The notes below the pieces were generated by a model. That model was not told the origin of the DNA. It made no database searches and worked only from the letters and a program-made list of their open reading frames with translations. Below are positions 23,282 through 33,271 of a stretch of DNA of 64,000 nucleotides, piece by piece (the first letter of the stretch is position 1; the number at the start of each line of letters is the position of its first letter). The position numbers and the translations under genes were made by a program. Where the stretch lies: assembly GCA_036788215.1 (NCBI GenBank), contig DAIQNV010000005.1:9785-73784 (forward strand). The letters are read 5' to 3'. The stretch comes from DAIQNV01 sp036788215 (GTDB lineage: Bacteria; Planctomycetota; Phycisphaerae; Phycisphaerales; UBA1924).

Positions 23282-25708
23282 TCAGGGCTGGAAGGCGGTG
23301 AGGAACGCGGTGATGTCGGCGAAGGTGAGCTGGCCGTCAGCGGTGATGTCCGCGGCGGGATCGTTGGCGATGAAGAGGTTGAGGAAGAGGGCGATGTCGT
23401 TGAAGGTGTTGACGCCGTCGAGGTTGTAGTCGGCGGCGTTCAGGCCCACGCGGATGGTGGGGCTGGGGAGGAGCTCGATATCGCGCTCGCCGGCGCGGGC
23501 GATGCGGATGCGGGCGGGGTGCTGGCCGAAGGTGTTGCCGGCGGTGAGTTGGAGGGTGACGCCGGTGGGGGTGGGGGTGACGGCGGTGAGGCTGACGAGG
23601 CCCGGGATGGGGTTGGCGTCGGGGCCATCGATGATGAGGTCGACGACGGAGGGGTCGATGGTCGCGGGGTTGTTGTCGAGGTCGCGGGCGGTGAGTTCGA
23701 TGGTGAAGCTGGCGCCGGCGGTGAGGATCGGGGGGAGCTGGAGCGTGGACCGGATGGCGTCGGGGACGCCGGCGTTCGCGGCGCGCCAGGCGTCGTACTG
23801 ATCGCGGAGCGTGAGGACGGGGTCGGGGTCGGCGGCGTTGACGAAGGCGACGTTGAACGCGAGGTGGTAGTCGCCCCCCGCGAAGCCCGGCTCGGGGTTG
23901 GGGCCGGTGCCGCGGTTGTCTCCGACTGAGAGGACGTTGATGCCCCCGCCCACGATGTCGGGGAGGCCATCGCCGGTGGTGTCGATGGGGAAGTAGCGCC
24001 GGGCGTCGCGGGTGGCGGCGCGGCGCTGGATGTCGGGGAAGGCGCCGGCGCCGTCGTTGTAGAGGGCGAGCATGTCGCGGGCGTCCCGGGCTTCCTCGCC
24101 CACCGCGACCGCGAGGTCCTGGTCCCCGTCCCCGTCGAGGTCGGTCGCGACGATGTCGTAGCCCGGGAGGCCGGTCGGGATGATGGTGGTGGTGAAGGCG
24201 GGGGGGTTCGAGCCCGGGATCTGGAGGTGGATGGCGACCTGGCCCGCGTTGAATGACGCGGCGGCGAAGTCGGGGAGGCCATCGTTGTTGAAGTCGGCGG
24301 AGGCGACGCCCCGGGGGGCGGGGACGGTGGGGATGGTGGCGGCGAGGGTGAGGCTGAAGCCATCGGAGGCGTACCAGACGAGTTCGTTGGTGGATTCCGA
24401 GGCGGCGACGAAGCCTTCGCCCAGGGGGCCCGGAACCTTCTTGGCGTTCTGGCCTGCGCCCGGGAGGGTGATCGGGGAGCCCAGGGGCGCGGGGGTGGGG
24501 TTCAGGGTGTAGACCTGGGCGGTGCGGGTGTTGCGTCCGATGACGATCAGTTCGGGGCCGGGGTTCCCGGGGAAGGCGTCGGCGAGGACCGCGTCGAAGG
24601 CGTCGTTGACGATGGGGAAGTTGAGCCCGGGTCCGAAGGCGAAGTCGCCCAGGCCCGGGAAGACGGTGGCGGTGGCGGTGCGTCCGACGGAGATGATGTC
24701 CTGGAGTCCGTCGTCGTTGGTGTCGGCGAGGAAGAGGGCGTTGATGCGGTAGCCGGCGCGGATGGTGCCGGCGGGGTCGAGCTCGGTGAAGCCCCTGCCC
24801 CGGGGCGCGGGCTCGGTGGTGTTCCGGAAGAGGAGGATGTCGCCGGCGTTCTGCAGGCCCACGACGAGGTCGAGCCTCCCGTCGTTGTCAAGGTCGGAGG
24901 CGTCGATGGCGCGGGAGCGGTCGATGGTGGGGATGCGGATCGTCCCGCCCTCGACGTCGCCCGGGCGTCCGACGAGCATGTAGCCGACATCGGCGGTCTT
25001 GTCGGTGAGGGGGTCGAAGCCGACGGGGGGTGAGCCGCAGGCGGTGGCGCCCTGGTCGCAGGAGCAGCGTCCGTCGCCCCCGAAGTCGTAGGCGGCTTCC
25101 ATGGAGAGCATGAGGGCCAGGGCGAGGTCGCCCTGGTCAGTGGAGGCGGGGAGGGCGTGGATGATGGCCTGCTCCGCCATGAGGACGACGGGGGCGCCGG
25201 TCAGGATGTTGCCCTGGACCGCGTAGACGATGTCGTCTTCGGGGCCCGGGCGTCCGCGCTCGATGCGCCCGGTGACGCCCCCCTTCCACTCGGAGGCCTG
25301 GAGACCGGAGAAGGTGGCGGCGAGTCCCCTTGCGTCGACGAAGCCATACTGGCGGGTCTGGTGGTTCGGGTCGAAGTTCTCGAGTTCGAGCAGGATGTCG
25401 TCGGGGGTGAGCCCATCGAGGATGAGGTCGCGGGCGAGTCCTCGGTTGAAGCCCTCGGTGTCGACCGCGGACTGGGCGGTGAGGGCGCCGCGGCCGGTGA
25501 TGAGGACGGGGGTGTTCTCGCGGAGGTCGATGTTGGTGAGGCAGGTGGCGGACCCGACCGCGATCTCGCCTGTGCGGGTGTCGGCGATGAGGATGGACCA
25601 GGTGGCGGAGGCGGGGGCTGCGGCTCCGGCGAGGGTGGCCAGGGCGAGGGCCCGGAAGGCGAACGATGAACGGGTCCCGGCAACGGGGCGGGGGCGGCTG
25701 GTGGGCAT
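23282..25708 (-). CDS. Secreted DUF1028 / FG-GAP repeat protein with dockerin tail
   Basis: An 808-residue protein. A signal peptide (about 1-35) precedes a DUF1028 Ntn-hydrolase-like domain that begins right at the predicted cleavage site (ATWSILIADTRTGEIAVGSATC). A beta-propeller of VCBS/FG-GAP repeats follows, visible as DLDNDGRLDLVVG, DTNDDGLQDIISVG, DFNNDGLPDFAAA, DLDGDGDQDLAVAVG and DTTGDGLPDIVGG, each a likely Ca2+ loop. A beta-sandwich region comes next, and the tail has DYNLDGVNTFNDIALFLNLF plus DGQLTFADITAFLTAF. It is probably a cell-surface or secreted Ca2+-dependent protein. The ATG at 25708 has ggagga upstream. Confidence 0.85.
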   Translation of the reverse strand: MPTSRPRPVAGTRSSFAFRALALATLAGAAAPASATWSILIADTRTGEIAVGSATCLTNIDLRENTPVLITGRGALTAQSAVDTEGFNRGLARDLILDGLTPDDILLELENFDPNHQTRQYGFVDARGLAATFSGLQASEWKGGVTGRIERGRPGPEDDIVYAVQGNILTGAPVVLMAEQAIIHALPASTDQGDLALALMLSMEAAYDFGGDGRCSCDQGATACGSPPVGFDPLTDKTADVGYMLVGRPGDVEGGTIRIPTIDRSRAIDASDLDNDGRLDLVVGLQNAGDILLFRNTTEPAPRGRGFTELDPAGTIRAGYRINALFLADTNDDGLQDIISVGRTATATVFPGLGDFAFGPGLNFPIVNDAFDAVLADAFPGNPGPELIVIGRNTRTAQVYTLNPTPAPLGSPITLPGAGQNAKKVPGPLGEGFVAASESTNELVWYASDGFSLTLAATIPTVPAPRGVASADFNNDGLPDFAAASFNAGQVAIHLQIPGSNPPAFTTTIIPTGLPGYDIVATDLDGDGDQDLAVAVGEEARDARDMLALYNDGAGAFPDIQRRAATRDARRYFPIDTTGDGLPDIVGGGINVLSVGDNRGTGPNPEPGFAGGDYHLAFNVAFVNAADPDPVLTLRDQYDAWRAANAGVPDAIRSTLQLPPILTAGASFTIELTARDLDNNPATIDPSVVDLIIDGPDANPIPGLVSLTAVTPTPTGVTLQLTAGNTFGQHPARIRIARAGERDIELLPSPTIRVGLNAADYNLDGVNTFNDIALFLNLFIANDPAADITADGQLTFADITAFLTAFQP

Positions 25709-25908
25709 GGTCGTGGTCCTCCGTGAGGGGGCAGGGTACCGGATGTGGGTGTTTGGCCCAAGAGGGAATGCCGGCGGGGGGCGCGCGGGGGCTGGGATTG
25801 GGGGTATCTAGGTGCGGGCTGGGGGGTCTGGGTTGGGTGCGGGGCTGGGGTGGGGGGCTGGATGGGGGAGGGGGTGCGGCGCGGGGGACGGGAAGGACGC
25901 GGCGGGCA

Positions 25909-25936
25909 TTGACCTTGTGGTGGGGGGGTCTACCAT
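25909..25936 (+). promoter_or_regulatory. Sigma70-like promoter of the tRNA-Thr/tuf operon
   Basis: ttgacc (25909-25914), a 16-bp spacer containing seven G, and taccat (25931-25936). It lies 114 nt upstream of tRNA-Thr. The stretch from 25709 to here holds no gene and is very G-rich. A similar ttgaca-N16-taccct occurs at 54674-54701. Confidence 0.6.
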
Positions 25937-26050
25937 CTCGACCCCGCTCGGCGATAGCGCCGGGCGGTTGTCGCGTCTGGGCTGGTTCGTGGGCTGGGCC
26001 GGCTAACCCGGTTTCCGGTTTGGTCCGGGCGCGTCTTGGTATGGATTTGT

Positions 26051-26122
26051 GCCGCTGTAGCTCAGTGGTAGAGCGCACCCTTGGTAAGGGTGAGGTCGCG
26101 GGTTCAAATCCCGCCAGCGGCT
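26051..26122 (+). tRNA. tRNA-Thr (anticodon GGT)
   Basis: 72 nt. Acceptor gccgctg/cagcggc with discriminator t, D-arm gctc...gagc, anticodon stem caccc/gggtg with loop ttggtaa (anticodon GGT), and T-arm gcggg-ttcaaat-cccgc. CCA is not encoded. It leads the tuf operon, as in many bacteria where tRNA-Thr precedes tuf. Confidence 0.97.
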
Positions 26123-26407
26123 GTTTCGCCCCGATTGGGTTCGCTTCTTCTGGGAGCGTGTCTTTCGGGGCGTCTAGAGTTGGTCCGGTCCGTTCGGCCT
26201 GAGGGAGGGCGGACGGTACCGGGTTGTATTGCTGTGTTTCGGTCCACGCGGAGGTCCCGCGAGCCTGGGCCGATCGGAACGAGTGGCCAGGGTCGTCCGG
26301 CTGCGGGGTGCGTGCCCCGTGCCCCCGGGGGCCCGGCGAAGTCCGGAGCATCGCCTTCGGCCCGCGAGATTCGTCGGGTCGGGCGGACTGGTCAGAAGGG
26401 TTGCGAG

Positions 26408-27610
<1,203 letters not shown>

Positions 27611-27616
27611 ATGAAG

Positions 27617-27648
27617 GCCGCTCGCGGGGAGACCCCGGGCGGCGTTTT
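27617..27648 (+). terminator. Attenuator-like hairpin between tuf and the vapD-like gene
   Basis: Outer stem gccgc/gcggc, inner stem cgggg-aga-ccccg, followed by gtttt (27644-27648). It starts 6 nt after the tuf stop and ends 14 nt before the next ATG. It probably causes partial termination so that downstream genes are expressed below tuf. Confidence 0.55.
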
Positions 27649-27662
27649 GGAAGGAGGATCCG

Positions 27663-28040
27663 ATGGCGACAGCAGCGAGCGTCGGTAGCAAGCGGTCCTC
27701 CGGTCCCGGTCGAGCCTTCGAGGGTCGTCGTATGACCTATGCGATTTCTTTCGATCTGGACACGACGGTTCTGAAGGACACGTATCACGCGGAGTCGTAC
27801 AACAACGCGTACGCGGATATCCGGCGGCACCTCGAGTCGCGCGGGTTCGAGTGGCAGCAGGGCAGTGTCTACTTCGGGGGGGAGACCGTGGACGCGGTGC
27901 GCTGCGTGCTTGTCGTCCAAGAGCTCACCCGGAAGTACTCGTGGTTCGAGGCGAGTGTGCGGGATATCCGGATGCTGCGGATCGAGGAGAACAACGACCT
28001 CATGCCGGCGATCGAGATCACCGGTCGAGGCGGAGACTGA
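27663..28040 (+). CDS. VapD-like protein (Cas2-type endoribonuclease/toxin family)
   Basis: A 125-residue protein. From Met24 on it reads MTYAISFDLDTTVLKDTYH, then SYNNAYADI, FEWQQGSVYF (60s), SVRDIRMLRIEENNDLMPAI. These match VapD (FDL near the start with the catalytic Asp, QGSVY, SVRDIR). VapD proteins are small ferredoxin-like RNases related to Cas2 and are often toxins or virulence-associated. The start at 27663 has a perfect aaggagg five bases upstream, giving a 23-residue basic/Ser/Gly N-terminal extension; the ATG at 27732 would give a standard 102-residue VapD. It lies between tuf and rpmG with 3 nt to the L33 start, so it is cotranscribed with translation genes. No obvious antitoxin is adjacent. 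Confidence 0.8.
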   Translation: MATAASVGSKRSSGPGRAFEGRRMTYAISFDLDTTVLKDTYHAESYNNAYADIRRHLESRGFEWQQGSVYFGGETVDAVRCVLVVQELTRKYSWFEASVRDIRMLRIEENNDLMPAIEITGRGGD

Positions 28041-28043
28041 TTC

Positions 28044-28226
28044 ATGGCCAAGAAGAAAGCGGCTGCCCGTGAATATGTCTGGCTGCAGTGCAGCGAGACG
28101 GGCGATCTGAACTACCGGACTTCGATCAACGTGAAGGGCGGCGTGGATGACAAGGTGAAGGAGGGCTTCCAGAAGTACTGCCCCCGCCTTCGCAAGCACA
28201 CGCTCCACAAGATCAAGCGGAAGTAA
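28044..28226 (+). CDS. rpmG: 50S ribosomal protein L33
   Basis: A 60-residue basic protein: MAKKKAAAREYVWLQCSE, then TGDLNYRTSINVKG and YCPRLRKHTLHKIKRK. The pattern fits L33 of the large subunit. Only two Cys (LQC, YCP) remain, so it is a zinc-free (C-) type. The ATG is 3 nt after the VapD-like stop. tuf-rpmG-secE-nusG order is widespread in bacteria. Confidence 0.95.
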   Translation: MAKKKAAAREYVWLQCSETGDLNYRTSINVKGGVDDKVKEGFQKYCPRLRKHTLHKIKRK

Positions 28227-28332
28227 GCGAAGAGGGGACCGGGGATCGGCCACTGGCCATCGGCGGGGGACCGCGGTGGAGGGTGAGCGGGCCCGGGTTC
28301 CTTGCTTTGGGATTGGCGGCCTGGCCGCGGAT

Positions 28333-28405
<73 letters not shown>

Positions 28406-28563
28406 CTTGATGCGGGTGGCGCGTGCGTCGCCCGCCGGCGGGCCAGCGGGCCCGCTCGCGTGCGGAGGGGCCGGGTCTTTCCCGGCCGAGTCGATCGGGG
28501 ACGGGCGCATCGGCGCAGCCCGGTCGGCGAGAGCGATGCCCGAGAGGGCGGGGCGGTCTTCCG

Positions 28564-29271
28564 ATGAATGTCGGCATCTACAAGGCGAGCCAGGGGTATT
28601 GGGTTCGGTCGCTGACCGCTGTGCTGGCGGGGGCTGTGTTCCTCGCGGCGGCGGCCTGGGGCTGGAACCAGGCTGGGGCTGTGCAGCTCCCGGCGTCGTC
28701 GTACACGCTGGGGCTCGGGGCGGCCCGAGGCCCGGCGCCTTCGGTGGGCCAGGCGGTCGACCTGATGAGCATCACCAAGGACGAGGCGGAGACGCCCATC
28801 GATATCGGCGACGCGGTGGTCGAGGCGTACTCGGCGCTGAGCCAGACCGCGGGGGACCTGACGGTCGGCTCGGTGGTGGTGACCGCTGCGGGGTTCGACG
28901 AGGGCGACATCGTGGGGGTGCGGGCGCAGGGTCTGGCGGGGGGCGGGGGCGAGCTGTTCAGCGCCCAGGTGCGTTCGCGACGGGCGAACCCGGTGGTCCC
29001 GCTGATCTATGTCCAGGCGGGCGTGGCGGGGGTGCTGATCCTCGCGGGGGCGGTGCTCTTGTACTGGTTCGTCGGGATCAACCGCAAGAGCGTGGACTTC
29101 CTGATCGCGACCGACGGCGAGATGAAGAAGGTGAACTGGTCGACGCGTCGGGAGATCATCAATAACACGCAGGTGGTGGTGGTGGCGGCGTTCCTGATCG
29201 CGGCGATCCTGTTCGGGATCGACATCGTCTTCAAGCAGTTCTTCAGTTTCATCGGCGTCCTCGAGGTCTGA
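28564..29271 (+). CDS. secE: Preprotein translocase subunit SecE with large N-terminal insertion
   Basis: A 235-residue protein. The C-terminal about 70 residues are classic SecE: SVDFLIATDGEMKKVNWSTR (amphipathic helix) followed by a single membrane helix VVVVAAFLIAAILFGIDIVF. Unlike the usual 60-130-residue SecE, it has an additional N-terminal helix (SLTAVLAGAVFLAAAAWGW), a soluble insert of about 100 residues and another helix (VPLIYVQAGVAGVLILAGAV). SecE clamps SecY in the translocon. The insert may be a lineage-specific periplasmic domain. The ATG at 28564 keeps the first helix complete. Confidence 0.9.
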   Translation: MNVGIYKASQGYWVRSLTAVLAGAVFLAAAAWGWNQAGAVQLPASSYTLGLGAARGPAPSVGQAVDLMSITKDEAETPIDIGDAVVEAYSALSQTAGDLTVGSVVVTAAGFDEGDIVGVRAQGLAGGGGELFSAQVRSRRANPVVPLIYVQAGVAGVLILAGAVLLYWFVGINRKSVDFLIATDGEMKKVNWSTRREIINNTQVVVVAAFLIAAILFGIDIVFKQFFSFIGVLEV

Positions 29272-29320
29272 ATCGTTCGGCGGCCCATTCCCGGGCAACA
29301 CCAGCAGGCGGAGCCCCAGC

Positions 29321-30034
29321 ATGACTGAAGAGCACACGAGCAACGACGCCGCCCAGGAGACCGCCCACACGGGCGCCCCGATCCCCGAGGAGCCGGTCGA
29401 GGTGTCGACGGACGCGATGGACGGGCGGCCGAACGAGAAGGTGGACATCCTCGACGACACCGACACGGTGCGCCAGGAGGGGATGAACTGGTTCGTCTTG
29501 CGCGTGGCTTCGAACAAGGAGTCGAGCGTGCAGGCGACCCTGCTCCGCAAGGTGCAGATCGAGAACATGCAGCACCTCGTGTCGCGCATCCTGGTGCCGA
29601 CCGAGAAAACCAAGACGATCAAGGGCGGCAAGCAGAAGATCACCGAGACGAAGCTCTACCCGGGCTATGTCTTCGTCGAGATGCGGCTCGAGGACGACGG
29701 GCGGATCCCGCAGGACGTCTTCTTCCTGATCAAGGAGACGACGGGCGTGGGCGACTTCGTGGGCACCGCCGGGCGTCCGACGCCCATGGCGGAGCACGAG
29801 ATCGAGAAGATGCTCCGCGACTCGAAGCGCCCCGAGGAAGAGCCGATCGTCAAGATGACCTTCGAGCGCGGCGAGAACGTGGTCATCAAGGAAGGCCCGT
29901 TCGAGAACTACGAGGGCACGGTCGACGAGCTGCTGCCGGACAAGGGCCTGGTGCGGGTGCTGGTGACGATCTTCGGTCGCCAGGCGCCGATCGAGCTCGA
30001 GGAGTGGCAGATCGCCAAGGTGGACGAGGGCTGA
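29321..30034 (+). CDS. nusG: Transcription termination/antitermination protein NusG
   Basis: A 237-residue protein with an acidic, disordered N-terminal extension (about 1-54), then the NGN domain starting MNWFVLRVASNKESS with YPGYVFVEM, and a KOW domain (FERGENVVIKEGPFENYEGTV). It binds RNA polymerase and couples it to the ribosome or Rho. It follows secE by 49 nt. The usual next genes rplK, rplA, rplJ and rplL are absent; the next gene is an aminopeptidase. Confidence 0.95.
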   Translation: MTEEHTSNDAAQETAHTGAPIPEEPVEVSTDAMDGRPNEKVDILDDTDTVRQEGMNWFVLRVASNKESSVQATLLRKVQIENMQHLVSRILVPTEKTKTIKGGKQKITETKLYPGYVFVEMRLEDDGRIPQDVFFLIKETTGVGDFVGTAGRPTPMAEHEIEKMLRDSKRPEEEPIVKMTFERGENVVIKEGPFENYEGTVDELLPDKGLVRVLVTIFGRQAPIELEEWQIAKVDEG

Positions 30035-30137
30035 GCCTCGCGTGCGCCTGAGTTTGCCGGTGCCGGTCTGACGCTGATCGCCTCGATGCTGTGACTCATG
30101 TGCGGACGGCTTCGGCGTGGCTCGCTACGCTTGTCGC

Positions 30138-31655
30138 ATGTTCACATCGATCACTCTTTCGGCGCGTAGCACTCCCCGGACCATCGTCGTCGGCCAGTTC
30201 AAGGACGAGGGGCTCGACGCCCGCTCGGGCGCGGTCGACCCGGCCAACTGGGCGGCCTGGGCGGCGACGCAGGCGGAGGCGACGGGGGACGCGGGGAAGG
30301 TCGTCTCGGTCTACTGCCCGGAGGGGCCGGAGCGGGTGCTGATCTTGGGGCTCGGGGCGCGGGAGAGCTTCGGCTCGGGGGCGTTGCGTGCCGCGGCGGC
30401 GGGGCTGGGGCGGTACTGCGCGGGGGCGAAGATCGACGCGGTGCAGTTGGCGATTACGGATGCGCTCAAGTCACTCGCGGGGTACGGGAAGGGCGTGTTC
30501 AGCGCCGAGTCGTGCGGGCGGGCGATCGGGGAGGGGCTGGGGCTGATCTCGTGGAACTACGACACGCTGCGGGGGTCGGCGACGCCCGAGGCCGAGCGGG
30601 GGACGCTCGCGCTCAGGGTGGATGACAAGGGGCTCTCGGCGGGCATCCAGCGGGGGCTGGGGTTTGCGGAGGGGTGCAACACGGCGCGGACGCTGAGCCA
30701 GACGCCCCCGAACATCGCGACGCCTATGTGGATCGCGGCGGAGGCGCAGAAGATGGCCCGTAAGGCGGGCCTGAAGTGCGAGGTGATCAAGGGGTCGAGG
30801 CTGGAGAGCGAGGGCTTGCAGGGGCTGATCAATGTCGGCAAGGCGAGCGAGAACGAGCCTTGTTTGATCCGCCTGAGCTACACGCCCACCGGCAAGGGGG
30901 CGCGGGCGAAGGACAAGCCGGTGGTGCTCATCGGCAAGACGATGACCTACGACTCGGGCGGGCTGTCGATCAAGGTCGGCGGCGGGATGAAGGGGATGAA
31001 GCGGGACAAGGACGGCGGGTGCGGGGTGTTCGGGGCGATGGAGATCATCGGGAAGGTGATCAAGCCCCGCTTCCCGGTCGTCGCGCTCCTGAGTTGCGCG
31101 GAGAACTCGATCTCGGACGAGGCGTACCGGCCCGACGATGTCATCACCTTCCGCAACGGGGTGACGGTGGAGGTGACGAACACCGACGCGGAGGGGCGGC
31201 TCGTGCTGGCCGACGCGATGTGCTGGGCGTGCGACAAGGAGGACCCGGCCTGCATGATCGACCTGGCGACGCTGACGGGTGGCGTGGTGGTGGCGCTCGG
31301 GTCGGTCTTCGCGGGGCTGTGGTGCGATGATGATGAGCTGCGGGGCACCATCGAGGCGGCGGGCCAGGAGACCGGCGAACGCGTCTGGCGACTTCCCCAT
31401 GACCCGGCGTACCGCGACATGATGAAGAGCCCGATCGCGGACATCGTAAACTCCGCGCCGGTGCGGGAGGCGCACCCGATCCAGGGCGCCGCGTTCCTGA
31501 GCTACTTCTGCGCCGAGGGCGTCCCGTGGGCCCACATCGATATCGCCGGCACGCACGCGACGGAGAAGGACAAGGGCCCCTTCATCGCGGGCCCGACCGG
31601 CTTCGGCGCCCGGCTCGCGGCGGAGGCGGTGGCCCGGATGGACGGCCAGTCGTGA
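30138..31655 (+). CDS. Leucyl aminopeptidase family (M17) cytosol aminopeptidase
   Basis: A 505-residue protein. The N-terminal macro-like domain (about 1-170) is followed by the catalytic domain with LIGKTMTYDSGGLSIK (metal-binding Lys and Asp; usual GKGVTFDSGG), KDGGCGVFGAMEII and NTDAEGRLVLADA, the M17 signature with the Asp-Glu pair and catalytic Arg. These dizinc or dimanganese hexameric enzymes release N-terminal residues from peptides in the cytoplasm. The ATG at 30138 is preferred to a GTG at 30117 because family members begin near it. The stop overlaps the GTG of the next gene (GTGA, 31652-31655). Confidence 0.9.
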   Translation: MFTSITLSARSTPRTIVVGQFKDEGLDARSGAVDPANWAAWAATQAEATGDAGKVVSVYCPEGPERVLILGLGARESFGSGALRAAAAGLGRYCAGAKIDAVQLAITDALKSLAGYGKGVFSAESCGRAIGEGLGLISWNYDTLRGSATPEAERGTLALRVDDKGLSAGIQRGLGFAEGCNTARTLSQTPPNIATPMWIAAEAQKMARKAGLKCEVIKGSRLESEGLQGLINVGKASENEPCLIRLSYTPTGKGARAKDKPVVLIGKTMTYDSGGLSIKVGGGMKGMKRDKDGGCGVFGAMEIIGKVIKPRFPVVALLSCAENSISDEAYRPDDVITFRNGVTVEVTNTDAEGRLVLADAMCWACDKEDPACMIDLATLTGGVVVALGSVFAGLWCDDDELRGTIEAAGQETGERVWRLPHDPAYRDMMKSPIADIVNSAPVREAHPIQGAAFLSYFCAEGVPWAHIDIAGTHATEKDKGPFIAGPTGFGARLAAEAVARMDGQS

Positions 31656-33241
31656 TCCGGGCGGCGCTGGCGTGCACGCTCGCGCTCGCGTCCGGTGGCG
31701 CGGCGCAATCGGACGACTGGTGGCGGGACGCGGTGTTCTACGAGGTCTTCGTGCGGTCCTTCGCGGATTCGACCGAGGGCCCGCTCGCGGGCGATGGCGT
31801 GGGTGACCTGCGCGGGCTGATCGAGCGGCTCGACTACCTGAACGATGGCGACCCCGAGACCGACACCGACCTGGGCGTGACCGCGATCTGGCTCATGCCG
31901 ATCGCGGAGAGCCCGAGCTACCACGGGTACGACGTCGTCGATTACCGCGCGATCGATGACGAGTACGGCACGATGGAGGACATGCGCGAGCTGCTGGAGG
32001 CGTGCCGTGCGCGGGGGATCCGCGTGATCCCCGACCTCGTGATCAACCACTGCGCGGACGAGCACCCCTGGTTCCAGGAGGCGATCGACCCGGCGAGCCC
32101 GAAGCACGACTGGTTCATCTGGTCGGCGGAGGACCCCGGCTGGCGCGGTCCGTGGGGGCAGGAGGTCTGGCATGACGAGGTGCGGGACCGCAACGGGCTT
32201 TACTACTACGGCTGCTTCTATCACGGCATGCCCGACCTGAACCTGCGGAACCCCGAGGTGACGCGAGAGCTGTACGATATCGCGGAGTTCTGGCTGACGG
32301 AGGTGGGCGTCGATGGCTTCCGGCTCGACGCGATCAAGCACCTGATCGAGGACGGGGCGGTGCAGGAGAGCACCCCCGAGACGATCGCGTGGCTGCGGCG
32401 CTGGCAGCGGTACCTGAAGTCGGTCAAGCCCGACATGTTCACCGTCGGCGAGGTGTGGATCGACAGCGCCGAGGCCTCGAAGTATGTGCCGGATGCGTGC
32501 GACTCGGTCTTCGAGTTCGACCTGGGGTACGCCACGATCGCCGCGGTGAACGCGGGCGACGCGGGCGGGCTGATGGAGCAGTTGGGTGAGACCTGGCGTG
32601 TCTTCCGCCCGCGCGGGACGTGGAGCAGCTTTCTGCAGAACCACGACCAGGACCGGCCCGCGTCGCACTTCGGGGGGGACCTCGACAAGTGCGCGATCGC
32701 GGCGACGGCGCTCCTGACGATGCCCGGCATCCCGTTCATCTACTACGGCGAGGAGATCGGCCAGCAGGGCACGAAGCCCGACCCGAATATCCGTCGCCCG
32801 CTGCAGTGGTCCTCGGAGTTGCCCGGCGTGGGCTTCACGACGGGGGCGCCGTGGCGCGGCGCGATGGGCGATGTGGAGACGGTCAATATCGAGACGCAGT
32901 CGGCCGATCCGGATTCGCTGCTGAGCCTGTACCGCAGGCTGATCCGGCTCCGCGACGAGCTTCCGTCGCTGAGGCGGGGTGACCTGCGGGTGCTGGAGAC
33001 GGACCGGTCCGAGGTCGGCGCTTTCCTAAGAACGCTGGATGGTCAGCGTGTGCTGGTGGTGCTGAACCTCTCCGGCGAGGCGGTCGAGGGGTACTCGATC
33101 GACGCGGTGGGCGTGCCCCGCCGGGCGGGGGGCGTCGAGCGCCTGCACGGCGCGACGGTCAAGACGCGGAGCGGGCGGGCGTGGACGCCGATCGAGCGGC
33201 TGGAGGCGCGGACGGGGTACGTCGTCGTGGTGGGGGAGTAG
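31652..33241 (+). CDS. Secreted alpha-amylase family (GH13) glycosidase
   Basis: A 529-residue protein with a short signal peptide (1-19) followed by the TIM barrel DDWWRDAVFYEVFVRSF. Conserved regions: DLVINH (128-133), GFRLDAIKH with nucleophile Asp226, VGEVWI with acid/base Glu267, and LQNHDQDR with Asp332. A C-terminal beta domain ends VVVVGE. It would hydrolyse alpha-1,4-glucans in the periplasm or outside the cell. The GTG at 31652 overlaps the aminopeptidase stop by 4 nt and gives the signal peptide directly; no separate ribosome binding site is visible, so it depends on coupling. Confidence 0.88.
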   Translation: MIRAALACTLALASGGAAQSDDWWRDAVFYEVFVRSFADSTEGPLAGDGVGDLRGLIERLDYLNDGDPETDTDLGVTAIWLMPIAESPSYHGYDVVDYRAIDDEYGTMEDMRELLEACRARGIRVIPDLVINHCADEHPWFQEAIDPASPKHDWFIWSAEDPGWRGPWGQEVWHDEVRDRNGLYYYGCFYHGMPDLNLRNPEVTRELYDIAEFWLTEVGVDGFRLDAIKHLIEDGAVQESTPETIAWLRRWQRYLKSVKPDMFTVGEVWIDSAEASKYVPDACDSVFEFDLGYATIAAVNAGDAGGLMEQLGETWRVFRPRGTWSSFLQNHDQDRPASHFGGDLDKCAIAATALLTMPGIPFIYYGEEIGQQGTKPDPNIRRPLQWSSELPGVGFTTGAPWRGAMGDVETVNIETQSADPDSLLSLYRRLIRLRDELPSLRRGDLRVLETDRSEVGAFLRTLDGQRVLVVLNLSGEAVEGYSIDAVGVPRRAGGVERLHGATVKTRSGRAWTPIERLEARTGYVVVVGE

Positions 33242-33271
33242 GGGCGTGGACGTTGAAGTCGCCCGCGAGCC

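Noticed and set aside
27663..28040. VapD-like gene as a Cas2 of a CRISPR system
   Set aside because: No repeats or cas genes nearby; motifs fit VapD better than Cas2.
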